Part shown: one piece after another, positions 53,488 to 64,000 of the stretch
Position numbering within the stretch: position 1 is the stretch's first letter
How the letters are laid out: the number at the start of each line of letters is the position of its first letter
Source: Notolepis coatsorum
Lineage: Eukaryota > Chordata > Actinopteri > Aulopiformes > Paralepididae
NCBI GenBank assembly: GCA_963971535.1
Contig: OZ020585.1
Location: 157,366,915 to 157,430,914 of the forward strand
Length of the DNA stretch: 64,000 nt
Direction: 5' to 3'
Program-made: the position numbers and the translations under genes
The notes under the pieces: model-generated
Seen by the model: only the letters and a program-made list of their open reading frames with translations
Database searches by the model: none
What the model was told of the DNA's origin: nothing

Positions 53488-53640
53488 TCGTGTCTGACCC
53501 TCAGGCGTCTGGAGGACGGTACCTACGGCCCCGCGGTGGACCTCTGTAACAACAGCCCCGTGCAGGCCTGGCTCCTCCAACTACACGCGCCTGGAGGTCT
53601 TTAGGCGCCTCTATTTCAGCCCCACCGATTACTTCCTGTA
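53488..53640 (+). CDS. Probable GALNT terminal exon, frame disrupted
   Basis: The phase-matched acceptor is ctgacccag. The frame from 53488 gives SCLTLRRLEDGTYGPAVDLC, then NNSPVQAWLL. This is a ricin-B gamma repeat with CLT, the second Cys and QAW at the normal spacing. After WLL the frame changes: another frame continues as NYTRLEVFRR and stops at 53640. GALNT1 has WLLRN at this point, so loss of two bases from the Arg codon would explain it. Homology-like sequence (FLHILTQ) also extends upstream of the acceptor. This may be a decayed exon, an alternative last exon, or an assembly error. Confidence 0.5.
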
Positions 53641-54682
53641 GCCGTAGGGCCTGGAGAGAGGGGCGTGTGTGACGGAGCAGGTCAGTACGACCAGGAGTGT
53701 CTGTGGTTTGACTGTAGTCGAAGAGTAGAGGTGCAGTAGTGACCAGGAGTGTCTGTGGTTTAACTGTAGTCGTAGAGTAGAGGTGTAGTAGTGACCAGGA
53801 GTGACGTGTCTGTGGTTTAACTGTAGTCGTAGAGTAGATGTGTAGTAGCAGTGGCGGCTCGCCACTGGTGGCGCTAGGGCGCCGACCCACCTGTTAAATG
53901 AGAGAAGAAGAAAAAAAAACTTTTTTGTTTTTTGTTTTATAGCCCTATAAATAATATAAACATGTTTAAAATGAATAATATTTACTCATTTTAAGTATGT
54001 TTGTATTTCCAATGCACAATATAACGTTATTATCTAAATAAAAAAAACAGCGTTTTCCAGAGCAGGAAGTGACATCACGTTTTTTTTTTCTTTTTTTTTT
54101 CTCTCGCCCGGGCAAGAAGCGATAGCGCTCTGACTGCGCGTCACAGTTTGATCGCTGTCTCCGTCACAGCCAATCAGTGCATACGCCGTTGTGCGTTGAA
54201 ATATGACTATTATGTTGGAATCCGAGCGCGATTTGAAGCGGTCTAGAAAGCAGCGTGAACTTCCGTGAGAATTTCCATAGCCGCATTTCACAGAGACGAT
54301 CTCTGATTGGCCGAATCCAATTTCTAATGTTCCAATTCTATCTTCTAGCTTGGTTCCTGGTACTAGGACTGTTGTTTGTCTTAGAGCGTGCCGTGCCGTG
54401 ACTGCAAGTTCTTTCTTTAGACTGTTAAGCTTAGGCACTCTTTCAAAGTTGGTTAAGGTTAGAGTTTGTCTTAGAGCATGGCGATAGAACGCCAGGTAGT
54501 TTGCAGTCTGTTCGAGCGGAAATGGACAAAGGAATGTACTTGTTGAGTGTTGTGCTAACGTCGACGAGCTCAGCTGAGCTAACACTTGGCTAACAAGCTA
54601 TATGGCGGATATCAAGCTCTCCTGCCCTGGACGTTTCAACTAAACAGTGAGTCTCTCTCTCTCTCTCTCTCTCTAACGTTAG

Positions 54683-54970
54683 TACTAGTACTAGGCTGGT
54701 GCGGGCTAACTGGCTATCGTTCTGGGAGCTAACGTTAGTACTAGTACTAGGCTGGTGCGGGCTAACTGGCTATCGTTCTGGCAGCTAACGTTAGTACTAG
54801 TACTAGGCTGGTGCGGGCTAACTGGCTATCGTTCTGGGAGCTAACGTTAGTACTAGTACTAGGCTGGTGCGGGCTAACTGGCTATCGTTCTGGCAGCTAA
54901 CGTTAGTACTAGTACTAGGCTGGTGCGGGCTAACTGGCTATCATTCTGGGAGCTAACGTTAGTAGTACTA
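54683..54970. repeat. 62-bp tandem repeat inside the hAT element
   Basis: Five copies of a unit containing gctaacgttagtactagtac and gctggtgcgggctaactggc. Copies alternate between a g and a c variant near the unit end, suggesting duplication of a two-unit block. Confidence 0.95.
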
Positions 54971-55038
54971 GGCTATCGTTCCGTGATTTGTTTACTTGGT
55001 AACACGGGTTGCTAAGGAATTTAGGTTCGAGGTTGAAG

Positions 55039-55146
<108 letters not shown>

Positions 55147-55317
55147 TTAACGTTTGTAAATCGTTTTTTTAGGAGCAGTACTACTGCTGGCCATTCATGA
55201 AGCGAGACATTGCTGATTGTTTATTTATCGATGGCTCATTGATTTAACTACTGCAGCTCTCTCGGATTGAAAATACGTGGATTATGGCTTGTTCAATATC
55301 GTCTATGTTTGAATGAA

Positions 55318-55450
55318 TGAATGAGAACTTTATTAACAGATTGCAGAATGGGTACAATACAGTACGGCTCAATACACACAATTGTTAAGGGGATGCAAAC
55401 CAGAGAAAGACGTTTGTCTTGTTTACATCAGGGTCCCAGATTTTCGATTC
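55318..55450 (-). mobile_element. LINE 3'-end fragment
   Basis: Matches 5645-5780 closely (aactttattaacagattgca, gcagaccagagaaagac-like), preceded by (aatg)n. It lies inside the hAT element. Confidence 0.85.
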
Positions 55451-56962
55451 ATATCGATAGTTTAATAGCTAGCCTTGGCTCGTTTAACAATATGCAAAAT
55501 ATGTATACAGCCCTGTACTCATACTGAAGTTATTCTTGGTATATAATAGGTCTGATTGTGTAACGAATCGATTCCACGTCGCGCTGTGTGTGAGAGAGAG
55601 AAGGAGAGAGGGAGAGATCTGCCTGTGTTTGTAGACGGGCGAGTTTTGTTTCTAACTTTTCTATTTATATATTGTGTTTCAAGTTGTGAATTAGAGTCTA
55701 GACTATACTTTATTTGACTGGTTGTGTGTTGTTGTAGTAACAGCTGAGCGACTCGTTCATAAGAGCCGATTCATTGCAGTGAGCGTGAGTCGAATCGCTC
55801 ACGTCTTGCCATGAGTGTTGCGTGGTACTGTACTGTACTGTACAAAATATTTGGTATAGCGCCCCTAGTGGCGAAGTACCCAGCGGCCGCTACTGTGTAG
55901 TAGTGACCAGGAGTGAAGTGTCTGTGGTTTAACTGTAGTCATAGAGTAGAGGTGTAGTAGTGACCAGGAGTGACGTGTCTGTGGTTTAACTGTAGTCGTA
56001 GAGTAGAGGTGTAATAGTGACCAGGAGTGAAGTGTCTGTGGTTTAACTGTAGTCATAGAGTAGAGGTGTAGTAGTGACCAGGCCTGCTGTGTCTGTGGTT
56101 TGACTGTAGTCATAGAGTAGAGGTGTAGTAGTGACCAGGAGTGACGTGTCTGTGGTTTAACTGTAGTCATAGAGTAGAGGTGTAGTAGTGACCAGGAGTG
56201 AAGTGTCTGTGGTTTAACTGTAGTCATAGAGTAGAGGTGTAGTAGTGACCAGGAGTGAAGTGTCTGTGGTTTAACTGTAGTCGTAGAGTAGAGGTGTAGT
56301 AGTGACCAGGAGTGAAGTGTCTGTGGTTTAACTGTAGTCATAGAGTAGAGGTGTAGTAGTGACCAGGAGTGAAGTGTCTGTGGTTTAACTGTAGTCGTAG
56401 AGTAGAGGTGTAGTAGTGACCAGGAGTGACGTGTCTGTGGTTTAACTGTAGTCATAGAGTAGAGGTGTAGTAGTGACCAGGAGTGACGTGTCTGTGGTTT
56501 AACTGTAGTCATAGAGTAGAGGTGTAGTAGTGACCAGGCCTGATGTGTCTGTGGTTTGACTGTAGTCATAGAGTAGAGGTGTAGTAGTGACCAGGAGTGA
56601 CGTGTCTGTGTTTTAACTGTAGTCGTAGAGTAGAGGTGTAGTAGTGACCAGGAGTGAAGTGTCTGTGGTTTAACTGTAGTCATAGAGTAGAGGTGTAGTA
56701 GTGACCAGGAGTGACGTGTCTGTGGTTTAACTGTAGTCGTAGAGTAGAGGTGTAGTAGTGACCAGGAGTGAAGTGTCTGTGGTTTAACTGTAGTCATAGA
56801 GTAGAGGTGTAGTAGTGACCAGGAGTGACGTGTCTGTGGTTTAATTGTAGTCGTAGAGTAGAGGTGTAGTAGTGACCAGGAGTGAGGTGTCTGTGGTTTA
56901 ACTGTAGTCGTAGAGTAGAGGTGTACTAGTGACCAGGAGTGACGTGTGTCTGTGGTCATAGA

Positions 56963-57497
56963 CAGTGTTGTAGTCGAGTCGCTAAATCTCGAGTCCCCAG
57001 TGTTCGAGTCCGAGTCACCAAAAAAAGAGGCAGAGTCGAGTCCCCATTACCCTAGTCTGAGTCCAAGTCATCAAGGTTGAGTCCACTCCACTCTGGCAGT
57101 CAAATAGCTGACATACAAATAAAAAAAGGTCTACATTAAACACTAATGACACAGTGGTCACCATTTCAAAAGGAGTTTATTTACTTTGTGACACAATAGC
57201 CAAACAAATGCACTAGCCATCTATATCTTATGCCAAATGATTAGGGCCAAAATACATAAAAAATACATCAAATGTAATAGATATTATTACAAAATACATA
57301 AAAAAATGTATAATGTAATAATAATAATAATGTATTTATCAATTAACAAGTCTGAGTCCTCGTCTGCACCTTCCGAGTCCGAATGCAGTCAATGCTCGAG
57401 TCCAAGTCCAAGTCTGAGTCATCAGCGCTCAAGTCCAAGTCGAGTCACGAGTCCTGAAAATCAGTCCAGGACTCGGGACTCGAGTACTACAACACTG
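56963..57497. mobile_element. hAT-like miniature element
   Basis: Ends cagtgttgtagtcgagtc and, read inward, cagtgttgtagtactcgagt. The 535-bp body is full of gagtcc-type words. The flanks come from the VNTR (gtcataga left, tagtcgtaga right) and give no exact duplication, possibly because the array itself has changed. Confidence 0.8.
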
Positions 57498-57557
57498 TAG
57501 TCGTAGAGTAGAGGTGTAGCAGTGTGTGAACTCGACGTGGACTCGTTTGCTGTAGTA

Positions 57558-57817
57558 GGGCGGCAGTGGCTCGGGAGGTAGAGCAGTCGTCTGGCAATCC
57601 GGAGGTTCCCAGTTCGATTCCCGCTCCTCCCGTGCAGCGTGTCGATCTGTCCTTGAGCAAGACACTTAACCCCTAATTGCTCCCGATGAGCAGGTTGGCA
57701 CCTTGCATGGTTGCCTCCGCCGTCGGTGTGTGAATGTGTGAGTGAATGGGTAAAATGTGAGTAACAAATTGTAAAGTGCTTTAGATAAAAGCTGCTATAT
57801 AAAAATCTGTCATTTAT
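57558..57817 (+). mobile_element. tRNA-derived SINE, complete copy
   Basis: Head with A-box-like gtggctcgggaggtagagca and B box ggttcccagttcgattcccg. Body gagcaagacacttaacccc and gcctccgccgtcggtgtgtg. Tail gtgctttagataaaagctgc. It is the best reference for the two interrupted copies. Confidence 0.88.
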
Positions 57818-58914
57818 ATAGTTGATCGTTTTTGCCACCGCTGAATCCATCTTCTTTTCATGTCGGGCTCTAGGAGAGAGAGAGATACGCAGGGAGTGTT
57901 GCTGTTGACGTTGAACTTTTGGTTATTGGTGTGAAATATGCGTGCAGGACAATTTTCCGAGGCATTTAGTAGCTATTACCGCTGACCTTTGGGGAAGCGA
58001 CTGCATGCAGACGGGGGACACTGACACACGAGGTAATGATTGTGTACACGCTGCTATCTGGAAGACCTTTAGCCCGCCTACCGAATTACATCTCATTTGA
58101 CATTTATTCTCTATTTTCTTTTGATGTGAGAATCCACCGGCCGCCAACGTGGACCGACGGCTCACGGTCAACGAGCGGCCGGAAGAGGAGGAGGAGGAGG
58201 AGGAGGAGGAGGAGGAGGAGGAGGTGTTTATTTTTAGCCGATTGTCTGCCGCGCCTGGGCAGATTGAAACAGGACTCGCCTTTGTTTACGAGTCCTTTTG
58301 AAGCAAGCCTTTCATTGTCTGCCCTGCTTTCAGGTGCCTTGCTCTCGGCTGCTCGGAGCAGCCTCCTTCTGGCCTCGCGGCAGCTGTGTTCACGCTCCCT
58401 CCTCTTCGTCACACAGCCCTGCATTTCAATGACCGCCACTCGTCCGTCGCCCGCTCTGCCCTGTGTCAATATTTGCTTGTTGTTTTTTTTCTAAAGAATG
58501 TAATTTGGCCCGGGATCTCTCGTCATTCAGCAGCGTGCACGATCGCGGCTCACCTGCTGTATTGTGGGTGTCTGCTGCGTGTGAGTCTTTACCAGTGTTT
58601 ACCGGCTCTGTGCAGAGGACGCAGTGTGTCTCAGGGAGTGTGTCCTCGCCGCGTGGGCGCGCCGTGGCCTTTGTGTCGGAGGCAGGGTAACGTGGGTAAA
58701 GCTGGCCTCTCTGGCTGCTGGTCTGTGTCGAGGTGGTGGTTTTTCGCAAAGCGTCCTGCTGTTAGATGGCCTGATTTTCGACTCCCACTATCTGGTCGCT
58801 GTGACCCGTGCAGCCTGGCGTGAGAGGAGGAGGAGGAGGAGGAGGAGGAGGAGGAGGAGGAGGAGGAGGAGGAGAAGGAGGAAGGTACACACACAGTGTC
58901 CAGGCCGGTGCCAC
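57818..58914. other. Largely unique GC-rich sequence with two (GAG)n arrays
   Basis: Trinucleotide arrays lie at about 58186-58222 and 58828-58885. The poly-Arg, poly-Gly and poly-Leu frames derive from them. The rest shows no recognisable gene. Confidence 0.5.
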
Positions 58915-59129
<215 letters not shown>

Positions 59130-59337
59130 ATTCAATTTATAGTGCACTCTATATTTGGAAACCAAATCTCAGAGTGCTACAGGGTAAAAACATTTAAAAC
59201 TTTAAAAACATAGGCAATTAAAAAACAAGGCATAAAAACATAGAAAAAAGGGATAAAACACACAAGGCATGTAAAAAGGTTAAAACTAAGAGAAGGCTTT
59301 TGTGAAGAGGTATGTTTTTAGTCCTCTTTTAAAGGTC

Positions 59338-61345
59338 CTCCTCCAGCTCTGTTCCCAGGAGAGTCTCTCTCCTCCAGCTCTGTTCCCCAGGAGAGTCTCT
59401 CTCCTCCAGCTCTGTTCCCCAGGAGAGTCGCTCTCCTCCAGCTCTGTTCCCAAGAAGAGAGTCTCTCTCCTCCAGCTCTGTTCCCAAGATGAGAGTCTCT
59501 CTCCTCCAGCTCTGTTCCCAGGAGAGTCTCTCTCCTCCAGCTCTGTTCCTAGGAGAGTCTCTCCTCCAGCAGCTCTGTTCCCAGGATAGTCTCTCTCCTC
59601 CAGCTCTGTTCCCAAGAAGAGAGTCTCTCTCCTCCAGCTCTGTTCCCAGGATAGTCTCTCTCCTCCAGCTCTGTTCCCCAGGAGAGTCTCTCTCCTCCAG
59701 CTCTGTTCCCAGGAGACCTCTCTCCTCCAGCTCTGTTCCCCAGGAGAGTCTCTCTCCTCCAGCTCTGTTCCCAGGAGAGTCTATCTCCTCCAGCTCTGTT
59801 CCCCAGGAGAGTCTCTCTCCTCCAGCTCTGTTCCCAGGAGAGTCTCTCTCCTCCAGCTCTGTTCCCCAGGAGAGTCTCTCTCCTCCAGCTCTGTTCCCAG
59901 GAGAGTCTCTCTACTCCAGCTCTGTTCCCAGGAGAGTCTCTCTCCTCCAGCTCTGTTCCCAGGAGAGTCTCTCTCCTCCAGCTCTGTTCCCCAGGAGAGT
60001 CTCTCTCCTCCAGCTCTGTTCCCAGGAGAGTCTCTCTACTCCAGCTCTGTTCCCAGGAGAGTCTCTCTCCTCCAGCTCTGTTCCCCAGGAGAGTCTCTCT
60101 CCTCCAGCTCTGTTCCCAGGAGACCTCTCTCCTCCAGCTCTGTTCCCCAGGAGAGTCTCTCTCCTCCAGCTCTGTTCCCAGGAGAGTCTATCTCCTCCAG
60201 CTCTGTTCCCCAGGAGAGTCTCTCTCCTCCAGCTCTGTTCCCAGGAGAGTCTCTCTCCTCCAGCTCTGTTCCCAAGAAGAGAGTCTATCTCCTCCAGCTC
60301 TGTTCCCAGGAGAGTCTCTCTCCTCCAGCTCTGTTCCCAAGAAGAGAGTCTATCTCCTCCAGCTCTGTTCCCAGGAGAGTCTCTCTCCTCCAGCTCTGTT
60401 CCCCAGGAGAGTCTCTCTACTCCAGCTCTGTTCCCAGGAGAGTCTCTCTCCTCCAGCTCTGTTCCCAGGAGAGTCTCTCTCCTCCAGCTCTGTTCCCCAG
60501 GAGAGTCTCTCTCCTCCAGCTCTGTTCCCAGGAGAGTCTCTCTACTCCAGCTCTGTTCCCAGGAGAGTCTCTCTCCTCCAGCTCTGTTCCCAGGAGAGTC
60601 TCTCTCCTCCAGCTCTGTTCCCAGGAGAGTCTCTCTCCTCCAGCTCTGTTCCCCAGGAGAGTCTCTCTCCTCCAGCTCTGTTCCCCAGGAGAGTCTCTCT
60701 CCTCCAGCTCTGTTCCCAGGAGAGTCTCTCTCCTCCAGCTCTGTTCCCAGGAGAGTCTCTCTCCTCCAGCTCTGTTCCCAAGAGAGTCTCTCAAGTTTTC
60801 AAGTTTCAAGTTTGTTTATTATATGTCACAACAAAATACAGAATACTTTATATGAAATGCTTATTTCCGAAAGAGCCCCTGAGAGTGTGCTACAGTATAT
60901 GCAGTAAAAAAATTAAGTAAGTAAAAAAGTTAAAGTAATTAAGAAGTAAGTAAAAGTAAGTAAAGTCAATATACATATACAATATACAATACAGAGTCAA
61001 ATGAGTACAATGCAGAAATTAGATGGGGTACCAAACTTAGGGTAGAGTGCAATGAGGTATGAATTGTAGTGCAAATCTCTTTAATAATAGATAAATATAA
61101 AGTGTGTTAAAGGGTCTAAATGAGTAAAGTGAGTGGTAGGTGAGTGTTTGTTTAAAGTGAGTGTGTACATGTGGATGTGTGTGATGTGAGTGTATTTGAT
61201 GGTTTGTTACATAGTATCATTGATGCTTGCTGATGGCCTGGTGATATAAAGCTCCTTCTGAGTCTCTCTGTACTGACCATGAGGCTCCGGTATCGCTTGC
61301 CTGCTCGCCTTCCGCTCTGTTCCCAGGAGAGTCTCTCTCCACCAG
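59338..61345. repeat. 31-bp minisatellite, more than 40 copies, split by an L2 fragment
   Basis: Unit ctcctccagctctgttccca plus ggagagtctct, with variants one to three bases longer. The main array runs to about 60796. Related sequence (ctctgttcccaggagagtct) resumes at 61315-61345 after the L2 piece. The 472-codon plus-strand frame is an artefact of the array. Confidence 0.93.
60797..61312 (-). mobile_element. L2 LINE 3'-end fragment inserted in the minisatellite
   Basis: Starts with a caagtttcaagtttgtttat tail, then a 3' UTR. Near 61225-61310 it reads gctgatggcctggtgatata and ctctgtactgaccatgaggc, matching the L2 region at 565-640. Confidence 0.8.
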
Positions 61346-61851
61346 CTCCAGGAGCACCAGCCTGGCAGTAAAAACAGGCGGATTCTGTGTCTGTCAGCAG
61401 GTCCAGTACATGTGCTGGTTGGGGATAGGAGGGGTTAGGCGCTCCATCACCCAGGGCCGCCGATTAGAAACCACCCTCATTTAATTAGCCGGTCTCAGCT
61501 GTGCACACACGTCCTCCTCCTCCTTCTCCTCCTCCTCCTACTCCTCCTCCTCCTCCTCCTCCTCCTCCTCCTCCTCCTCCTCCTCCTCCTCCTCCTCCTC
61601 ACCGGTGTGGTTTGCCGGGAGGCTGAGATGGGAGTTTCTCCCGCTGCCTCGGAGGATCCATGAAATAATTATGAGCAAAAGGACCAGGCGTCCTCATCTC
61701 TTAATATTTTCATTAAATATGAAGAGGTTCTCCCTCCTCCTCGTCCAACCTGTTACAGTATATTCCTCTTGTCACTGTTATCTGCCACTGGAGTAGGTTG
61801 GGAATCTTTTTTGAACGAGAGCCAAAAGAAATTGCATCTTCATTACGGACC
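61346..61851. other. Unique sequence with a (CCT)n array
   Basis: The cct array lies at about 61510-61600. The flanks are unique, with a homeobox-site-like AT-rich stretch (gaaataattatgagcaaaag) near 61660. No gene recognised. Confidence 0.4.
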
Positions 61852-64000
61852 CAGTGTTAATTTTGGCAGCTATTTTAGTTTTAGTCTTAGTCATGTGTCA
61901 AGTGCTCCTTTTTCGTTTTCATCATATTTAGTCATTTTCATTTATTTTTCGTTTTAGTCAGTTTTAGTCAACTAAATGTCTGAGCATTTTAGTCTTAGTC
62001 AGTTTTTGTCTCAATTTTGTCTTTTTTGTTTTCGTCTAGATTTAGTCGACAAAAACGGATGACATTTTTGTCTATTTTTAGTCAATGGAAAAAAACTTGT
62101 CAGAAGTCAGAAATAGTCAACATGGAACATATTCTGATTTAAATTGCGTATTTATTTGTTAACCTAGGGCAATCTGAAAGAAAAAATACAAATGCATAGT
62201 TTAATGATCCATTTATTCTTTTTAACTTATTTATTCAATTCACAATGTTTAACCTTTTAACGTATTAACTTATTTATTATGTATATGAATTATAACCAGG
62301 CAGTTTTATCTATTTATTATTATTCTAATGAATATAGAATTATTTCAACTTCAAGGACAGACTGACCCGTCAATGTCATCCTCTCCTTCCTGCAGCACAT
62401 CGTTGTTGTTCTCGTCAATGTCATCCTCATTGTGCTCAGAGTCCGACTCCTCAGAAGTTGTGGCCTCTTCTGCAGTACAGAATGGGAACGCAGCCACTAT
62501 GTTGCTGCCATTGTCAGTGATCCTCGTGAGGATTTTCTCTTTTGGGATCCCCCAGGCTTCTATGCACTCCTCCACAAGCGCACTTATAGCTTGAGCAGTG
62601 TGGGGGTGAACCATTTCCTTCAGGTTCAGGAGAATATGTTCAGGCTTATTATCTTCTGGGTTGAAATAACAAGCACTGATTGCAATCAAATTTGCTGACG
62701 ACACAGTGGTGGTGGGCCTGATCTCTGCCAACGACGAGAGGGACTACCTGGAAGAGGTCAAGGTCCTGGCGGGATGGTGCCAGGAAAACAGCCTCTCCCT
62801 GAACGTCAGCAAAACAAAGGAGATGATTGTGGACTTCAGGAGGTCGGGGGTCAAGGACTACAGCCCCCTCAGCATCGACGGGGCACCGGTTGAGAGAGTC
62901 AACAGCTTTAAGTACCTCGGAGCCTACATATCCGAGGACTTGACATGGACCACACACATTAACAGTGTTGTGAAGAAGGCACGACAACGCCTCTACTTCC
63001 TCAGGCGCCTAAGGAAGTTCCAAGTCAGCCAGAAGATCCTTAAGAACTTCTACTCATGTACAATAGAGAGCATCTTGACCGGCAACATCACCTCCTGGTT
63101 TGGGAATAGCACTGCACAAGACCAAAGCAGACTACAAAGAGTGACACGTTCAGCCGAACGCACAATTGGAGGGGGGCTCCCCACCCTCCAGAACATTTAC
63201 TACAAGCGTTGCAAGGGCAAGGCTAAGAGAATCATTAAAGACTCCAGTCACCCGAACAACTGCCTCTTTGAACTGCTGCGGTCAGGCAAGCGATACAGGA
63301 GTCTCAAGGCGAGCACAGAAAGACTCAGAAGAAGCTTCTATCCCCAGGCCATCAGGCTGCTAAACGAACAATGAATGAACACTACACAACAACAACCACC
63401 AAACGCACATAGCACACACATCCACACGCACACACTCACTTTAAACAAACACACTGTAGCACCCACTCCACACACTTATAGCACACACCCACTTTAAACA
63501 AACACACTGTAGCACCCACTCCCCACACTTTATATTTATGGATGAAGGATTGCACTACAACTCGTACACCTTACTGTAAATTGTACCTAAAATTGTACCT
63601 CATCCCATTTCTGCTTTGCACTAGATAGTACTGTACATTAGTACACTGCATAGTATTGTGTATTGTATATTATATGGTAACTCAGAACATTGTACATATG
63701 TCTATACCGAACACTGTGACCTCATTTTCTTCTTCTAAATTCATGCTATATTATGTTATTATGTTATTTGATACTATCTTGTCTAGCACAGTCTCTGGAG
63801 CGTAACAGTAAGAAGCATTTTGTATGAAAGTATTCTGTACTTCTGTATGACAACTATTAAAGAACTTGAACTTGAACTTGAAGGATGCCGTGAGACACTT
63901 TTTGGACCATATGTCACTCTAAACCTAAGGTTACTTTGCGTGCCATGGACAACCTGTGCCTGCATTTCTCTTGTTGTTCCACATACACTTTGTCCACCAG
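61852..64000 (-). mobile_element. hAT transposon with transposase remains, running off the window
   Basis: The left end cagtgttaattttggcagc is followed by a ttttagtc-rich subterminal region. The transposase (minus strand) at about 62685-62351 reads LIAISACYFNPEDNKPEHIL, AQAISALVEECIEAWGI, ITDNGSNIVAAF and an acidic tail. Its upstream part continues at 64000-63886 (KVTLGLE-like). It belongs to the ZBED/Charlie-like hAT group by the TDNGSNIVAAF block. It is split by an L2 (62686-63885), and a stop lies after KVTLGLE. The other end is outside the window. Confidence 0.82.
62686..63885 (+). mobile_element. 5'-truncated L2 LINE inside the hAT transposase
   Basis: The copy begins within the reverse transcriptase active site (KFADDTVVVGL) and stays open to 63374: WCQENSLSLNVSKTKEMIVD, SFKYLGAYISEDLTW, NITSWFGNSTAQD, RSFYPQAIRLLNEQ. 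A 3' UTR follows, with the tail (cttgaa)n at 63866-63884. Truncation at the 5' end is typical of LINE insertion. The intact frame suggests a younger copy than the L2 at 115. Confidence 0.92.

Noticed and set aside
55865-56959. A 364-codon open frame on the - strand with 19-residue repeats
   Set aside because: The 57-bp unit is divisible by three and contains no stop in this frame, so the frame stays open by chance.
59489-60907. A 472-codon open frame on the + strand
   Set aside because: It is the 31-bp minisatellite read through; frames are also open on the other strand. There is no protein similarity.

Overview
This is vertebrate nuclear DNA, almost certainly from a ray-finned fish. The repeat content is typical of teleosts: L2, Rex1-, Rex3/RTE- and L1-type LINEs, tRNA-derived SINEs, BEL/Pao, Ty3/gypsy and DIRS elements, many hAT transposons, and very long di-, tri- and pentanucleotide arrays. 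The only host gene I can support is the 3' part of a polypeptide N-acetylgalactosaminyltransferase on the + strand, best matching GALNT13. Two clean ricin-B lectin exons lie at 45793-45891 and 47235-47369, with a less certain terminal exon near 53488-53640. Nearly everything else is mobile or tandem-repeat DNA.

Layout. 1-8.7 kb: a SINE split by an L2, several minisatellites, a hAT-like element carrying inverted telomeric repeats (4083-5153), and a 5'-truncated LINE (5.6-7.9 kb). 8.7-44.7 kb: a nested pile of elements. One old minus-strand LINE can be followed in three pieces (8714-9947, 32629-33750, 43400-44705) that were separated by later insertions. A 22.7-kb block bounded by inverted DIRS termini (9948-32628) sits in its reverse transcriptase. 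That block holds a hAT (11082-11806), a Rex1-like LINE (13644-27850), a young BEL/Pao element (13800-25692) and a Ty3/gypsy fossil (about 27.85-32.43 kb). An L1 (about 33.75-43.4 kb) separates the other pieces and itself carries a hAT, a SINE plus a LINE 3' end, and an LTR-like block. 44.7-53.7 kb: the GALNT exons, with introns full of VNTRs, a perfect 52-bp palindrome, microsatellites and hAT elements. 53.7-64 kb: a 57-bp VNTR broken by two hAT elements, a SINE, trinucleotide arrays, a 1.45-kb minisatellite, and a hAT with transposase remains that is split by an L2.

The GALNT exons encode the lectin tail of a Golgi enzyme that starts mucin-type O-glycosylation. The most notable structures are: the 36-kb nest inside one LINE; five hAT insertions with exact 8-bp target duplications, one of them carrying telomeric repeats; tandem arrays touching both splice sites of one GALNT intron; and a terminal GALNT exon whose frame does not hold. 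I found no clear evidence of a wholly new biological system. All family names come from reading the translated sequence by eye.
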